Source: Streptosporangiales bacterium
GTDB lineage: Bacteria; Actinomycetota; Actinomycetes; Streptosporangiales; Streptosporangiaceae
Assembly: GCA_009380095.1 (NCBI GenBank)
Contig: WHSL01000029.1
Span: 1 to 39,846, forward strand
Direction: 5' to 3'
DNA: 39,846 bases
Shown: positions 10,197-20,591 of the stretch, piece after piece
How positions within the stretch are numbered: the first letter of the stretch is position 1
Layout: every line of letters starts with the position of its first letter
The notes under the pieces: model-generated
The model's input: the letters and a program-made list of their open reading frames with translations, nothing else
Database searches by the model: none
What the model was told of the DNA's origin: nothing
Program-made: the position numbers and the translations under genes

Positions 10197-10250
10197 TTCT
10201 AGAACTGTCTTCTAAAGCAGAACGACAACATCTGGCACGGAGCGTGTCAA
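10197..10250 (-). promoter_or_regulatory. Candidate promoter and operator of the dpp-like operon
   Basis: On the minus strand there is a perfect TTGACA (10250-10245). A weak candidate -10, TTGTCG (10228-10223), follows after 16 bases. Immediately downstream lies the palindrome TTCTAGAA (10197-10204), overlapping a TAGAA-n5-TTCTA inverted repeat (10200-10214). The symmetric, AT-richer block is conspicuous in this GC-rich region and sits where a repressor would block initiation. The 250-base gap to the binding-protein ATG would be a long leader. Confidence 0.35.
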
Positions 10251-10391
10251 TACCTCGCCGGATTCCCGTTCATCTCTGGGAAACATCCCCTGTCACAAGG
10301 CCGGAAGCGGAGCGCGATCGTGCGCTCACCAAACGCGATGGGTCGGGTCATCCCATGTCGTGCAGCCCGTCTTCGGGGGCCTCTCCCCGGA

Positions 10392-10476
10392 GACACGGCC
10401 GCGGGGCGCCCGCCGTTTCGGCGGACGCCCCGCGGCCGGTGTCCGGCGCCCGGCGGTCTCGAACCGGCCGGGCGCC
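10392..10476. terminator. Double hairpin terminator downstream of the STAS gene
   Basis: Two adjacent GC-rich hairpins follow the stop of the minus-strand STAS gene. The first (10392-10444) has arms of about 20 bp (GACACGGCCGCGGGGCG... pairing with ...CGCCCCGCGGCCGGTGTC), one bulge, one mismatch and a TTT loop. The second (10445-10476) pairs GGCGCCCGGC with its complement. There is no U-tract, as is common in actinomycete terminators. Confidence 0.6.
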
Positions 10477-10478
10477 GA

Positions 10479-10907
10479 TTAGGCGGGATGGGGCAGGTTT
10501 GTGGCGATGATGTCGGTGATGTCCGTGATGTCCGTAGTGGCACCCAGGCGGACCGGCTGGGTGGTGCGCAGCCGGAGTGTCTCCGCCGGGGCGGGGAAGC
10601 GTCCGGGCATGCCGGTGAGGCCGAGGAGCCGGTCCAGCGCCGGCGAGAAGCCCGCGACCAGCAGTGGCCTGCCGTGCTGGGCGGCGGCCGCCTCGAGGGT
10701 CAGCAGGCCGCTCAGTCCGCAGGCGTCGATGAAGGTCAGTCCGTTCACGTCGAGCGCCACCGGCACACCCGTCGCGATCATGCCCGCCACCCGGGCCCAC
10801 AGCTGCGGAACCGTACAGATGTCGAGTTCCCCGGCGATCGGCACGATCAGTACGGTCTCGTCGTCCCGGCTGCCGCGGTGTGGAGCCTGCGTCGTGCTGT
10901 TCACCAT
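10479..10907 (-). CDS. STAS-domain anti-sigma factor antagonist-like protein
   Basis: A 142-residue soluble protein. An N-terminal beta strand region (VLIVPIAGELDICTVPQLW) is followed by the STAS signature VALDVNGLTFIDACGLSGLL. In SpoIIAA-type antagonists the residue after the Asp is the phosphorylated Ser; here the order is Asp-Ala-Cys-Gly, so the usual phospho-acceptor is absent. The C-terminus holds three near-repeats of TDI encoded by a 9-bp tandem repeat. The frame stays open to 11087, but ATG 10907 (MVNSTTQAP) gives the normal family length. No anti-sigma kinase or sigma factor gene is adjacent, so its partner is unknown. Confidence 0.75.
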   Translation of the reverse strand: MVNSTTQAPHRGSRDDETVLIVPIAGELDICTVPQLWARVAGMIATGVPVALDVNGLTFIDACGLSGLLTLEAAAAQHGRPLLVAGFSPALDRLLGLTGMPGRFPAPAETLRLRTTQPVRLGATTDITDITDIIATNLPHPA

Positions 10908-11411
10908 GAAGCGCCCCCTACGCGTTCTGGCTTCCGAGCTCACGAGCACTCGTCCGAAAAGTCGACGGCCACCGGCACCTCCCCCGGTGCCACCAGGCCG
11001 TCCGCACGCAATATAGGCACGCCACCCCGACCCACGACAACGCGCGCAGGCCCCCACGTACCCCACCTGTCGAAATGTTGACCCCACTTGAGGAGGCTTT
11101 GGACTTCCCCCACCAAACCTCCCTCCGCGAGCTCTCCCCCGGGCGATGATGGTGAGCCCGCCCCCTGCGGAGGCCGCCGGGGATCACAGCGCTCCCCGGC
11201 CAAGCCCGCACCGAGGCGGTCGGGTCGTCGCCTGCCGGGGCCTGCACGCGCGGGTCGCCGCGGCGCGTCCCGAAGCGCGAGTACGCGGCGACCACGAGCA
11301 CGGCGTGCGCCGCCTCCGGGCGTTCGGAGCGGGAGTGGCGGGAGCGGCCGTGCAGCTCGGAGGCTCCGCCGGTGGCGACGAGCAGGGCGCCCCGGGTGAG
11401 GCGACCCATCC

Positions 11412-11676
11412 CGTCCGCCAGGTCATCAACGACCACCGCCATTGGTTCACCGGCGTCCTGCGGGATCTCCTAGCGGAATCCGGTCACCCCGACCCGGACG
11501 GCACGGCCCACCTACTGGTCATCCTCCGCGACGGCCTCGTCATCACCGCCGACCTCGACGACCCGGCCACCCGGAGGCCGTACGTGCGCAAATCCCTCGG
11601 CTACGCCGACGCCGTCGAGCTCCTCGGCGGCAGGAGCCCCGCGATCGAGCTGCTGGACTGGCGTCGAGCAGGTTGA
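11412..11676 (+). pseudogene. C-terminal fragment of a TetR-type regulator
   Basis: The frame VRQVINDHRHWFTGV..., followed by AHLLVILRDGLVITADLDD and RRPYVRKS, resembles the ligand-binding C-terminal helices of TetR regulators (His-Arg-x-Trp, then LLxxxDGxxxxA). No TetR helix-turn-helix precedes it in any plus-strand frame; the upstream 270 bases in this frame look like non-coding GC-rich sequence. It therefore looks like a remnant. It runs directly into the Ohr remnant. Assignment rests on pattern only. Confidence 0.4.
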
Positions 11677-11939
11677 GCGCATAGGCGTGCTTCGCCAGCG
11701 CCATGGGGCTCGTCGGCTCGCAGCGCGAGCTCGACACCTCCGACGCGTCGGTCACCGCCGAGGTCGGTCTCGGCCCGGACGGCTCCGGCGGCTTCGGCCT
11801 CAACGTGACGCTCAGGGTCGAGCTCCCGGAGAGCATCTCCGAGGAGGACGGCAAGGCCCTCGTCGAGGCCGCCCACCACGTCTGCCCGTACTCCGACGCC
11901 ACCCGCGGCAACATCCCCGTCGACCTCGTCATCGAGTGA
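11665..11939 (+). pseudogene. Truncated organic hydroperoxide resistance protein (Ohr/OsmC family)
   Basis: From ACFASAMGLVGSQRELD to VCPYSDATRGNIPVDLVIE the translation matches the second half of Ohr. It includes both family cysteines (Cys of ACF, Cys of VCPYS) and the strongly conserved GPDGSGGFGL. The N-terminal half of about 55 residues is missing, and a TAG stop at 11682-11684 lies in frame just before ACF. In another frame the preceding bases read EQVERIG, similar to the Ohr EQLFAxGY block. The lesion is therefore a small indel plus loss of the 5' half. An internal ATG at 11703 could only give a 78-residue fragment without the first catalytic Cys. Confidence 0.6.
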
Positions 11940-11995
11940 CCCCACCCCGGCACTACGCCACGGCCTTGAGGATCTTGGGCCTGCGGGAAACGCCG

Positions 11996-12029
11996 CGGGG
12001 AAGGACCGTCCGCGAACGATCCCTCCCCG
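11996..12029 (-). terminator. Candidate terminator of acnA
   Basis: CGGGGAAGGA pairs with TCCCTCCCCG (one mismatch, 14-base loop) 12 bases beyond the acnA stop on the minus strand. There is no U-tract. Confidence 0.4.
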
Positions 12030-12041
12030 AAGCCGAGCCCG

Positions 12042-14816
<2,775 letters not shown>

Positions 14817-14918
14817 AGTCGGTTGCCTCCTGCTCTCGTTCTCTGGTTATCCCAGCATCCTGCCCTACCTCGGCGCCGGGTCACGCACTGAGGCGAGCCT
14901 AAGTTCCGGGCGTAATTC

Positions 14919-14959
14919 TCTCGACGTCAAGGTATCTGGATTTTATCTCGACATCAAGC
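14919..14959 (-). promoter_or_regulatory. acnA promoter with two tandem operator-like sites
   Basis: Two near-identical sites CTCGACRTCAAG (14920-14931 and 14947-14958 on the plus strand) lie 27 bases apart; each is an imperfect palindrome (CTYGA-n2-TCRAG). On the minus strand, TTGATG (14957-14952) and TACCTT (14934-14929), separated by exactly 17 bases, form a good -35/-10 pair. The -35 lies inside one site and the -10 overlaps the other, so binding should repress acnA. MarR-family TamR is reported to bind palindromes upstream of Streptomyces aconitase genes. I recall a similar core but cannot verify the consensus here. Confidence 0.55.
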
Positions 14960-15200
14960 TACTTCGCCTTCGCGGGGCCACTCACCGGAGGCGGAATCCC
15001 GCCGCTGTCTATGGCCTGACGGCACAACACGCGGCACATTCCGGCCAGGCGTACTCCATGGTCACAAGGGTCAAACGCGTACTGCGGGGGATCCTCAGAT
15101 GTGGTTCGACCGGCACCCCTCGTCACGGGCACCGTACCGGCCGCACACGGTCGCCCCGCCCCCGCACGGTCGTGCCTCACTCCCCATCAGGAGGCAACGG

Positions 15201-16373
15201 ATGTCCGCATCCCTGACAACCCTCAGATCCATCCGACCTCTGCGTCTCGGCGCCCTCGCCGCGGCCGTGGCGATCCCACTGGCCCTGGTGTCGGCCTCCC
15301 CCGCGTCCGCCGACGCGACCTCCCTGGTCGCGGTGGCCAAGGCCCCCGCGTCCACCGCCGTACCGGGCAGCTACATCGTGACCCTGAAATCCGGGGCCGG
15401 CATGCCCACCGGCGTCACCGCCACCCACCGCTACCGCACCGTGCTGAACGGCTTCGCCGCCCGGCTCAGCGCGGGGCAGCTCGACCGCCTCCGCGCGGAC
15501 TCGCGCGTGGCGGCGATCGAGCAGAACCAGGTCGTACGGGCCGATGAGACCCAGAGCGGCGCGACCTGGGGCATCGACCGGATCGACCAGCGGAACCTGC
15601 CGCTGTCCGGGACGTACACGTTCACCACGCGCGCGGCGAACGTGCACGCGTATGTGATCGACACCGGTATCCAGACCGCGCACACCGAGTTCGGCGGCCG
15701 TGCGAACAACGTCTTCGACGCGTTCGGCGGCAACGGCCAGGACTGCAACGGCCACGGCACGCACGTGGCCGGGACGATCGGCGGCTCCACCTTCGGCGTC
15801 GCCAAGAACGTCCGGCTGCACGGCGTACGCGTGCTGAACTGCAGCGGCTCCGGCAGCAACGCGGGCGTCATCGCCGGCATGGACTTCGTCCGGAACAACC
15901 ACACCGACCCGGCCGTCGCCAACATGTCGCTCGGCGGCGGGTTCTCCACCGCGGTCAACAACTCCGCCAACGCGCTGGCCAACTCCGGTGTCTTCCTCGC
16001 CGTCGCGGCCGGTAACAGCAGCGCCAACGCCTGCAACTCCTCGCCGTCCAGTGCGGCCAACGCCACCGTCGCGGCGGCGAGCAGCCGGACCGACGCGCGT
16101 GCGTCGTTCAGCAACTTCGGGTCCTGTGTGGACCTGTACGCGCCGGGCGTCGACGTGGTCTCGGCGCGGCTCGGCGGCGGCTCCGTCGCGTTCTCCGGCA
16201 CGTCCATGGCCTCGCCGCACGTGGCCGGGGTGGGCGCGCTCTACAAGGCGACGTTCGGCAACGCCTCGTTCAGTACGGTCCGGTCGTTCCTGACCGGCAA
16301 CGCCACCCCGAACAAGATCACCGGGAACCCCTCCGGCACGCCGAACCTGCTGCTCTTCAAGAGCACGCTGTAA
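15201..16373 (+). CDS. Secreted subtilisin-like serine peptidase (S8, proteinase K type)
   Basis: A 390-residue secreted protease. The signal peptide (about residues 1-34: SIRPLRLGALAAAVAIPLALV, ending near ASPASADA) is followed by an I9 inhibitor propeptide (GSYIVTLKSG). The catalytic domain has Asp in YVIDTG (near 154), His in GHGTHVAG (near 187) and Ser in GTSMASPHVAG (near 334). The oxyanion Asn lies in AAGNSS. No C-terminal extra domains are present. A perfect AGGAGG at 15189-15194, six bases before ATG 15201, decides the start; an upstream in-frame ATG at 15099 would precede the signal peptide by 34 residues. Role: extracellular protein degradation. A strong hairpin follows the stop. 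Confidence 0.93.
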   Translation: MSASLTTLRSIRPLRLGALAAAVAIPLALVSASPASADATSLVAVAKAPASTAVPGSYIVTLKSGAGMPTGVTATHRYRTVLNGFAARLSAGQLDRLRADSRVAAIEQNQVVRADETQSGATWGIDRIDQRNLPLSGTYTFTTRAANVHAYVIDTGIQTAHTEFGGRANNVFDAFGGNGQDCNGHGTHVAGTIGGSTFGVAKNVRLHGVRVLNCSGSGSNAGVIAGMDFVRNNHTDPAVANMSLGGGFSTAVNNSANALANSGVFLAVAAGNSSANACNSSPSSAANATVAAASSRTDARASFSNFGSCVDLYAPGVDVVSARLGGGSVAFSGTSMASPHVAGVGALYKATFGNASFSTVRSFLTGNATPNKITGNPSGTPNLLLFKSTL

Positions 16374-16382
16374 CCGCGTGAA

Positions 16383-16417
16383 GGGTCGTACGGGGCCGCG
16401 GCCGCCCCGTACGGCCC
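16383..16417 (+). terminator. Terminator after the S8 peptidase gene
   Basis: CGTACGGGGC (16387-16396) pairs perfectly with GCCCCGTACG (16404-16413) across a 7-base loop. Flanking GGG/CCC pairs and a G-T wobble extend the stem to about 14 bp. It lies ten bases after the stop codon and also separates the gene from the convergent LuxR remnant. Confidence 0.7.
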
Positions 16418-16432
16418 GCCGCCCGCCCGGGG

Positions 16433-17403
16433 TCACGTCACGTGGCGGGCCAGCTCCACCCGGGAGCCCACCTCAAGGCGCGTGAAGATGTTGCGCAGGT
16501 GGTGCTCCACGGTCCGCGGGCTCAGGTAGAGCCGGGCCGCGACCTCCCGGTTCGTCGCCCCCTCCGCGACCATCAGCGCGATCTGCCGCTGCTGCGGGGT
16601 GAGGCGGTCCAGCCCCGCGCCCGGCGCGGGTGAGGGTGACGGTCTCACCGGCGGCGCGCAGCTCCGTACGGGCCCGTCCCGCCCAGGCGGGCGCGCCCGC
16701 GCGTTCGAACACCTCCAGCGCCGCGTGCAGGTGCTCGCGCGCCGCGCTCGGCCGCCGGCCACGCCGCAGCGCACCGCCGTACAGCAGCCGGGTACGGGCC
16801 GTCTCGAACGCCGAGTTGCCCAGCCGGTGCAGCTCCACGGCCTCCTCGAAGTGCTCGTACGCGTCCGGTTGCGCGGCCAGGAGCGCTCGCCCGCGCGCGG
16901 CCAGGGCCAGCCGGTCCGGGCTGCGGGTGCTGGTCGCCCAGCGCTCCAGCACGGTCAGCGCCTCCCGCGCGCCGTGCGCGTCGCCGGCCTGCACCGCGGC
17001 CTCGATCAGGTGCGGGGTCGCGACCGCCGCCGGCAGCACCAGGCCGTGCGCGGACGCCAGCTCGATCGCGGCGGCGGCGCGGGAGCGGCAGGTCTCCTCG
17101 TCGCCGAGTACGCCGGCGGAAGGTCGCGGCCACGCCCTCCAGGTAGATCAGCTCCCGCAGTTCGGGGCGGGCGAAGGCGACGCGTCCCTCGGCGGTGCTG
17201 AGGATCCCGGCGGACGCGGTGAGCGACGTGTCCTCGGCAGCCGGGGCGGCCGTGTGGGCGGGCATGAGCGACACCTCCGACGAGGCAGGCGCCGTGAGCG
17301 AGGCGTCGGGGGCGGCCGGGGCGGGCGTGCGGGCGGGCCCCCGCCCCTCGGCGGGCAGAGCGGACACGCGCTCAGTGTGAACCGTGGTGACGGCGCGCGA
17401 CAC
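16433..17403 (-). pseudogene. Decayed LuxR-family (LAL-type) regulator
   Basis: Three minus-strand frames must be joined to follow the protein. Near 17215-17125 ILSTAEGRVAFARPELRELIY resembles the end of a LAL ATPase domain. From about 17110 to 16620 a TPR-like helical stretch follows (EALTVLERWA, HFEEAVELHRLGN, AREHLHAALEVFERAGAPAW). From about 16620 to 16436 comes an intact LuxR helix-turn-helix (LTPQQRQIALMVAEGATNREVA, LSPRTVEHHLRNIFTRL). The last shift is at a GGGG run (CGCGGGGCTGG): removing one G restores the frame into LDRLTPQQ. Full LAL proteins are about 900 residues; most of the ATPase and half of the TPRs are gone, so it is not only a sequencing slip. Confidence 0.75.
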
Positions 17404-17461
17404 TCCCCTTACGCAGCATGCTCAACCGGACTTTGTAACTCCCCGACAGCCCCGGCGTGCG

Positions 17462-18616
17462 TCAGGCCGTGTGCAGGCCTTCGGTGCTGAGCAGGACGAG
17501 CGTGGACGGGTCGCCCAGCGCGGTACGGCGCTCCGCCGCCCCCGGGCCGAGCAGCGCGGCCCGCACCGCCGCCAGCGACGACGCGCCGCTCGGCCCCGAG
17601 GCGACGCCGAGCGCGCCGAGGTCCCGCACGGCCTCCTCAGCCGCCGCATCCGTCACCGCGACCGCCGCGTCCAGCCCGGCCGTGAAGTACGGCCACGCGA
17701 TGCTCGACGGCGTCCCGCAGTTCAGCCCCGCCATCACGGTCTTCCCCGTGGGCACGGTGACCGCCTCCCCCGCGTGCAGCCCGGCCAGCACACACGCCGC
17801 CGTGTCCGGCTCCGCCCCGAGCAACGCGACCCCCGACCCGCCGGACCCGCCGGACCCATCAGAGCCGGAGCCCCCGCCGGACCCGCCCGAGCGGTGGTGG
17901 ATCACTCCGGCCTGGGCCAAAGATCCGACCCCGATCGGCAGCGTGACGAGGTCCGCCGCCCCCACCCCGGCCTCGGCGAGCTGTGCGTCCACCTCACGGA
18001 AGAGCGTGGCGTACCCGTCCACGATCCACCCGGGGATCTTCTCGTACCCGGGCCACGCGGTGTCCTGCACGAGCACGCCGCCACTCGCCTCCGCGGCCTC
18101 GGCGGCTCGCTTCACGGTGTCGTCGTACGGCGCGTCCACCACCGTCACCCGCGCCCCCTCGCCCTCGATCCGGGCGATCGTGGCGGTGTCGGTGACCTGC
18201 GGCACGTACACGTGCGCGGACAGCCCGAGCAGCGCCGCCACGTGCGCCACCGCCCGCCCGTGGTTGCCGTCGGTGGCAGTGACGAGCCGCAGCGACGGGT
18301 CCGCCACCGCGCGGACCCGGTCCAGTGTGGCCGGGCCGGGGTCGCCGGCGCGGGCGAGCAGCTCGCGGGCGACCGCGTACGAGGCCCCGAGCACCTTGAA
18401 CGCGCCAAGACCGAGCCGCGCCGACTCGTCCTTCACGAACACCCGCCGCACCCCGAGCTCGGCGGCGAGCGCGGGCAGCTCGGTCAGCGGCGTGGGCGCG
18501 TACCCGGGCAGGCTGCGGTGGAACGTGCCGACGGCGGCGGGCGCGGGCGGGCAGGTCCAGGTCCGGGCCTCGGGCCGGGCGTACCAGCCGGCCAGGGTTG
18601 CGGTCTCGGTGCTCAT
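17462..18616 (-). CDS. dpaL: Diaminopropionate ammonia-lyase (PLP-dependent, fold type II)
   Basis: A 384-residue enzyme. FHRSLPGYAPTPL, VFVKDESARLGLGAFK (PLP Lys at residue 74), TDGNHGRAVAH and GVGSLAQAG match diaminopropionate ammonia-lyases. These convert 2,3-diaminopropionate to pyruvate and two ammonia and often also act on serine. A Gly/Ser-rich insert (about residues 240-262, HHRSGGSGGGSGSDGSG...) interrupts the large domain; it is encoded by repetitive GGA/TCC triplets and is unusual for the family. It is divergent from the LysR gene, which is likely its regulator. No ribosome site is visible; CAGGCT six bases before the ATG may be a -10 of a leaderless transcript. A related threonine-dehydratase-like activity cannot be ruled out. 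Confidence 0.8.
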   Translation of the reverse strand: MSTETATLAGWYARPEARTWTCPPAPAAVGTFHRSLPGYAPTPLTELPALAAELGVRRVFVKDESARLGLGAFKVLGASYAVARELLARAGDPGPATLDRVRAVADPSLRLVTATDGNHGRAVAHVAALLGLSAHVYVPQVTDTATIARIEGEGARVTVVDAPYDDTVKRAAEAAEASGGVLVQDTAWPGYEKIPGWIVDGYATLFREVDAQLAEAGVGAADLVTLPIGVGSLAQAGVIHHRSGGSGGGSGSDGSGGSGGSGVALLGAEPDTAACVLAGLHAGEAVTVPTGKTVMAGLNCGTPSSIAWPYFTAGLDAAVAVTDAAAEEAVRDLGALGVASGPSGASSLAAVRAALLGPGAAERRTALGDPSTLVLLSTEGLHTA

Positions 18617-18697
18617 GTTCCGAGCCTGGCCGAGGGAGACCCGCCACGTAAAGTCGGCGTTCCTGCCCGGGAAGCGTCAGCCGGGGTGAACGATCCC

Positions 18698-18703
18698 TAC
18701 ACT
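18698..18703 (+). promoter_or_regulatory. Candidate -10 (TACACT) for a leaderless LysR transcript
   Basis: TACACT fits TAnnnT and ends six bases before GTG 18710, so transcription would begin at or next to the start codon. No -35-like hexamer is clear. Confidence 0.35.
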
Positions 18704-18709
18704 CGGTAC

Positions 18710-19594
18710 GTGCTCGACCTGCGACGACTCCGGTTGCTCTGCGAACTCGACCGGCGCGGCACGATCGCCGCCGTGGCGGCCGCGCTGCACTACGCGCCGT
18801 CCGGGGTGTCCCAGCAGCTGGCCCAGCTGGAGACCGAGGCCGGGGTGCCGCTGCTGGAGCGGGTCGGCCGCAACGTCCGGCTGACCGACGCGGCCAAGGC
18901 GCTGGCCGCGCACGCCGAGGCGGTGCTGGGCCGGCTGGAGGCCGCCGAGGCCGAGCTGGCGACGTTCGCCGGGGAGGCGCGCGGGGTCGTACGGATCGCC
19001 GCGTTCCAGACGGCGGCGGTGGCGCTGGTGCCGGCCGCGCTCGCCGCGCTGGCCCGGTACGAGGGGCTGCGGGTGGAGGTGGTGCAGGCGGAGCCGGAGG
19101 CCGCGCTGCCCGCGCTGTCCGCCCGCGACCACGACCTGGTGCTGGGCGAGGAGTACCCGGGCTTCCCCGCGCCGGTGGTGCCGGAGCTGGACCGGGAGCC
19201 GCTCTGCACGGACCCGATGCGGCTCGCGCGCGCGGCCCGTACCGGCACGCTGCCCGACGCCGCCGGCGACGTCTGGGTGATGGAGCCGCCGGGGACGGTC
19301 GCGCACGCCTGGGCCCTGGCCCAGTGCCGGGCCGCCGGCTTCGAGCCCGACGTACGGCACCTGGCCAGCGACATGTCGGTGCACCTGGAGCTGGTCCGGC
19401 AGGGGCTGGCCAGCGCGTTCCTGCCGGAGATGGCGTGGCACGGGCGGCCGGCCCCGCCGGGGTCGCGGCGGCTGGCCGGACAGGCCCGCGCGATCACCAC
19501 GACGGTACGGCGCGGCGGCGCGGCCCATCCCGCGATCCGGCTGGTCAGGGACGCGCTGCGGGCCGCCGCCCGGGAGATCGATCAGCCGGAGTGA
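18710..19594 (+). CDS. LysR-family transcriptional regulator
   Basis: A 294-residue regulator. The N-terminal winged helix-turn-helix reads DLRRLRLLCELDRRGTIAAVAAALHYAPSGVSQQLAQLE, followed by VPLLERVGRNVRLTDAAKAL, a linker helix and a periplasmic-binding-like effector domain. I choose GTG 18710 (VLDLRRLR), the normal family start. No Shine-Dalgarno sequence precedes it; TACACT (18698-18703) ends six bases upstream and would make the mRNA leaderless. In-frame GTG 18686 is an alternative. It is divergent from dpaL (93 bases between starts) and followed by the LamB/YcsF gene, so these are probable targets. The effector is unknown. Confidence 0.88.
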   Translation: MLDLRRLRLLCELDRRGTIAAVAAALHYAPSGVSQQLAQLETEAGVPLLERVGRNVRLTDAAKALAAHAEAVLGRLEAAEAELATFAGEARGVVRIAAFQTAAVALVPAALAALARYEGLRVEVVQAEPEAALPALSARDHDLVLGEEYPGFPAPVVPELDREPLCTDPMRLARAARTGTLPDAAGDVWVMEPPGTVAHAWALAQCRAAGFEPDVRHLASDMSVHLELVRQGLASAFLPEMAWHGRPAPPGSRRLAGQARAITTTVRRGGAAHPAIRLVRDALRAAAREIDQPE

Positions 19595-19655
19595 CGAGTC
19601 CCCGTCACGGATCGTCGCTTTTCCGTACGGCCCCAGGTCTCCCATACTCGGAGGT

Positions 19656-20444
19656 ATGAGCAGCGATCACGACTCCCCCGCCGGCCGCCCCTCCGTCACG
19701 CTGACCACGGACGTGGGCGAGGGCTTCGGACGATGGAGCCTGGGCGACGACGACGCGCTGCTCGACACCGTCACCGCCGCCAACATCGCCTGCGGCTTCC
19801 ACGGCGGCGACCCGGACATCATGCGCCGTACCTGCGCCATCGCCGCGGCCAACGGCGTGTCCATCGGCGCCCAGGTCAGCTACCGCGACCTCGCCGGGTT
19901 CGGCCGCCGGTACATCGCGGTGCCCGGCGACACGCTGACCAACGACCTCGTCTACCAGATCGGTGCGCTGGAGGCGTTCGCCAAGCTGGCGGGGACGCGG
20001 GTCTCCTACATCCGCGCGCACGGCGCGCTGTACAACGTGGCGGCCAAGAACAAGGAGCACGCGCAGGCCATCGTGGACGCGGTGCGGCTGTACGATCCCG
20101 CGCTGCCGCTGCTCTGCCAGGTCGGCACCGAGCAGTGGGACATCGCCGTCGAGGCCGGGCTCAGCACCATCGCCGAGGCGTTCGTGGACCGCGCCTACAC
20201 CGCCGAGGGCCTGCTGGTCCCCCGCGGCACCCCGGATGCCATGGTCACCGACCCGACCACCGCCGCCGAGCGGGCCGTCTCGATGGTGCTGGACAAGAAG
20301 GTCATCGCCCTCGACGGCACCGAGGTCCCGCTGGAGGCCAAGGCCCTCCTCGTGCACTGCGACACCACCGGCGCGGTCGACATCGCCCGCGCCACCCGCG
20401 CCGCCCTCGAAGCCGCAGGGATTACCGTCCAGCCCCTCGTCTAG
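19656..20444 (+). CDS. LamB/YcsF family protein (5-oxoprolinase subunit A, PxpA-like)
   Basis: A 262-residue TIM-barrel-like hydrolase of the LamB/YcsF family. Blocks include TTDVGEGFGRWSLGDDDALL, ANIACGFHGGDPDIM, IGAQVSYRDLAGFGRR, YQIGALEAFA and IRAHGALYN. PxpA works with PxpB and PxpC to hydrolyse 5-oxoproline; neither partner gene is visible here. Two family positions differ: the usual DLNxDxGE begins TTDVGE here, and the usual GAHPSYPD reads GAQVSYRD. A related amide/lactam substrate is possible. The start ATG 19656 has GGAGG only one base upstream, too close to work well; CATACT (19643-19648) may be a -10. It lies 61 bases after the LysR gene. Confidence 0.85.
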   Translation: MSSDHDSPAGRPSVTLTTDVGEGFGRWSLGDDDALLDTVTAANIACGFHGGDPDIMRRTCAIAAANGVSIGAQVSYRDLAGFGRRYIAVPGDTLTNDLVYQIGALEAFAKLAGTRVSYIRAHGALYNVAAKNKEHAQAIVDAVRLYDPALPLLCQVGTEQWDIAVEAGLSTIAEAFVDRAYTAEGLLVPRGTPDAMVTDPTTAAERAVSMVLDKKVIALDGTEVPLEAKALLVHCDTTGAVDIARATRAALEAAGITVQPLV

Positions 20445-20465
20445 CCTCTGCCGCCCCGCAGCCGA

Positions 20466-20527
20466 CCCCACCAGGCCTACTCTGCCGCCCCCGGCCCACC
20501 CCACCGGGCCTACTCCGCCGCCCCCGG
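20466..20527 (+). repeat. Two 32-bp direct repeats in the LamB-PPOX gap
   Basis: CCCCACCAGGCCTACTCTGC... (from 20466) and CCCCACCGGGCCTACTCCGC... (from 20498) are near-identical with a 32-bp period. Each ends CCGCCCCCGGCC. A shorter third trace (CCTCTGCCGCCCCGCAGCC) overlaps the end of the upstream gene. No coding signal is seen. Confidence 0.6.
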
Positions 20528-20591
20528 CCGGCCCACCGGCCCAGGGAGGCGGCAACCCCGGCGACCTGGCGGAAGGCAGCCTCCCAGCATT

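Noticed and set aside
10197-10214. DasR (GntR) operator before the dpp-like operon
   Set aside because: The palindrome lacks the ACTGGTCTAGACCA-type flanks; only the central CTAG is shared.
11230-11330. Minus-strand AVLVVAAYSRFGTRRGD, resembling the first helix of a TetR regulator
   Set aside because: A short match on the strand opposite the TetR C-terminal remnant. An inversion is possible, but the HTH recognition helix does not follow.
17384-18709. A 736-codon open frame ending with the LysR gene
   Set aside because: Only the last 294 codons are LysR. The upstream part is antisense to dpaL and has no recognisable protein pattern.
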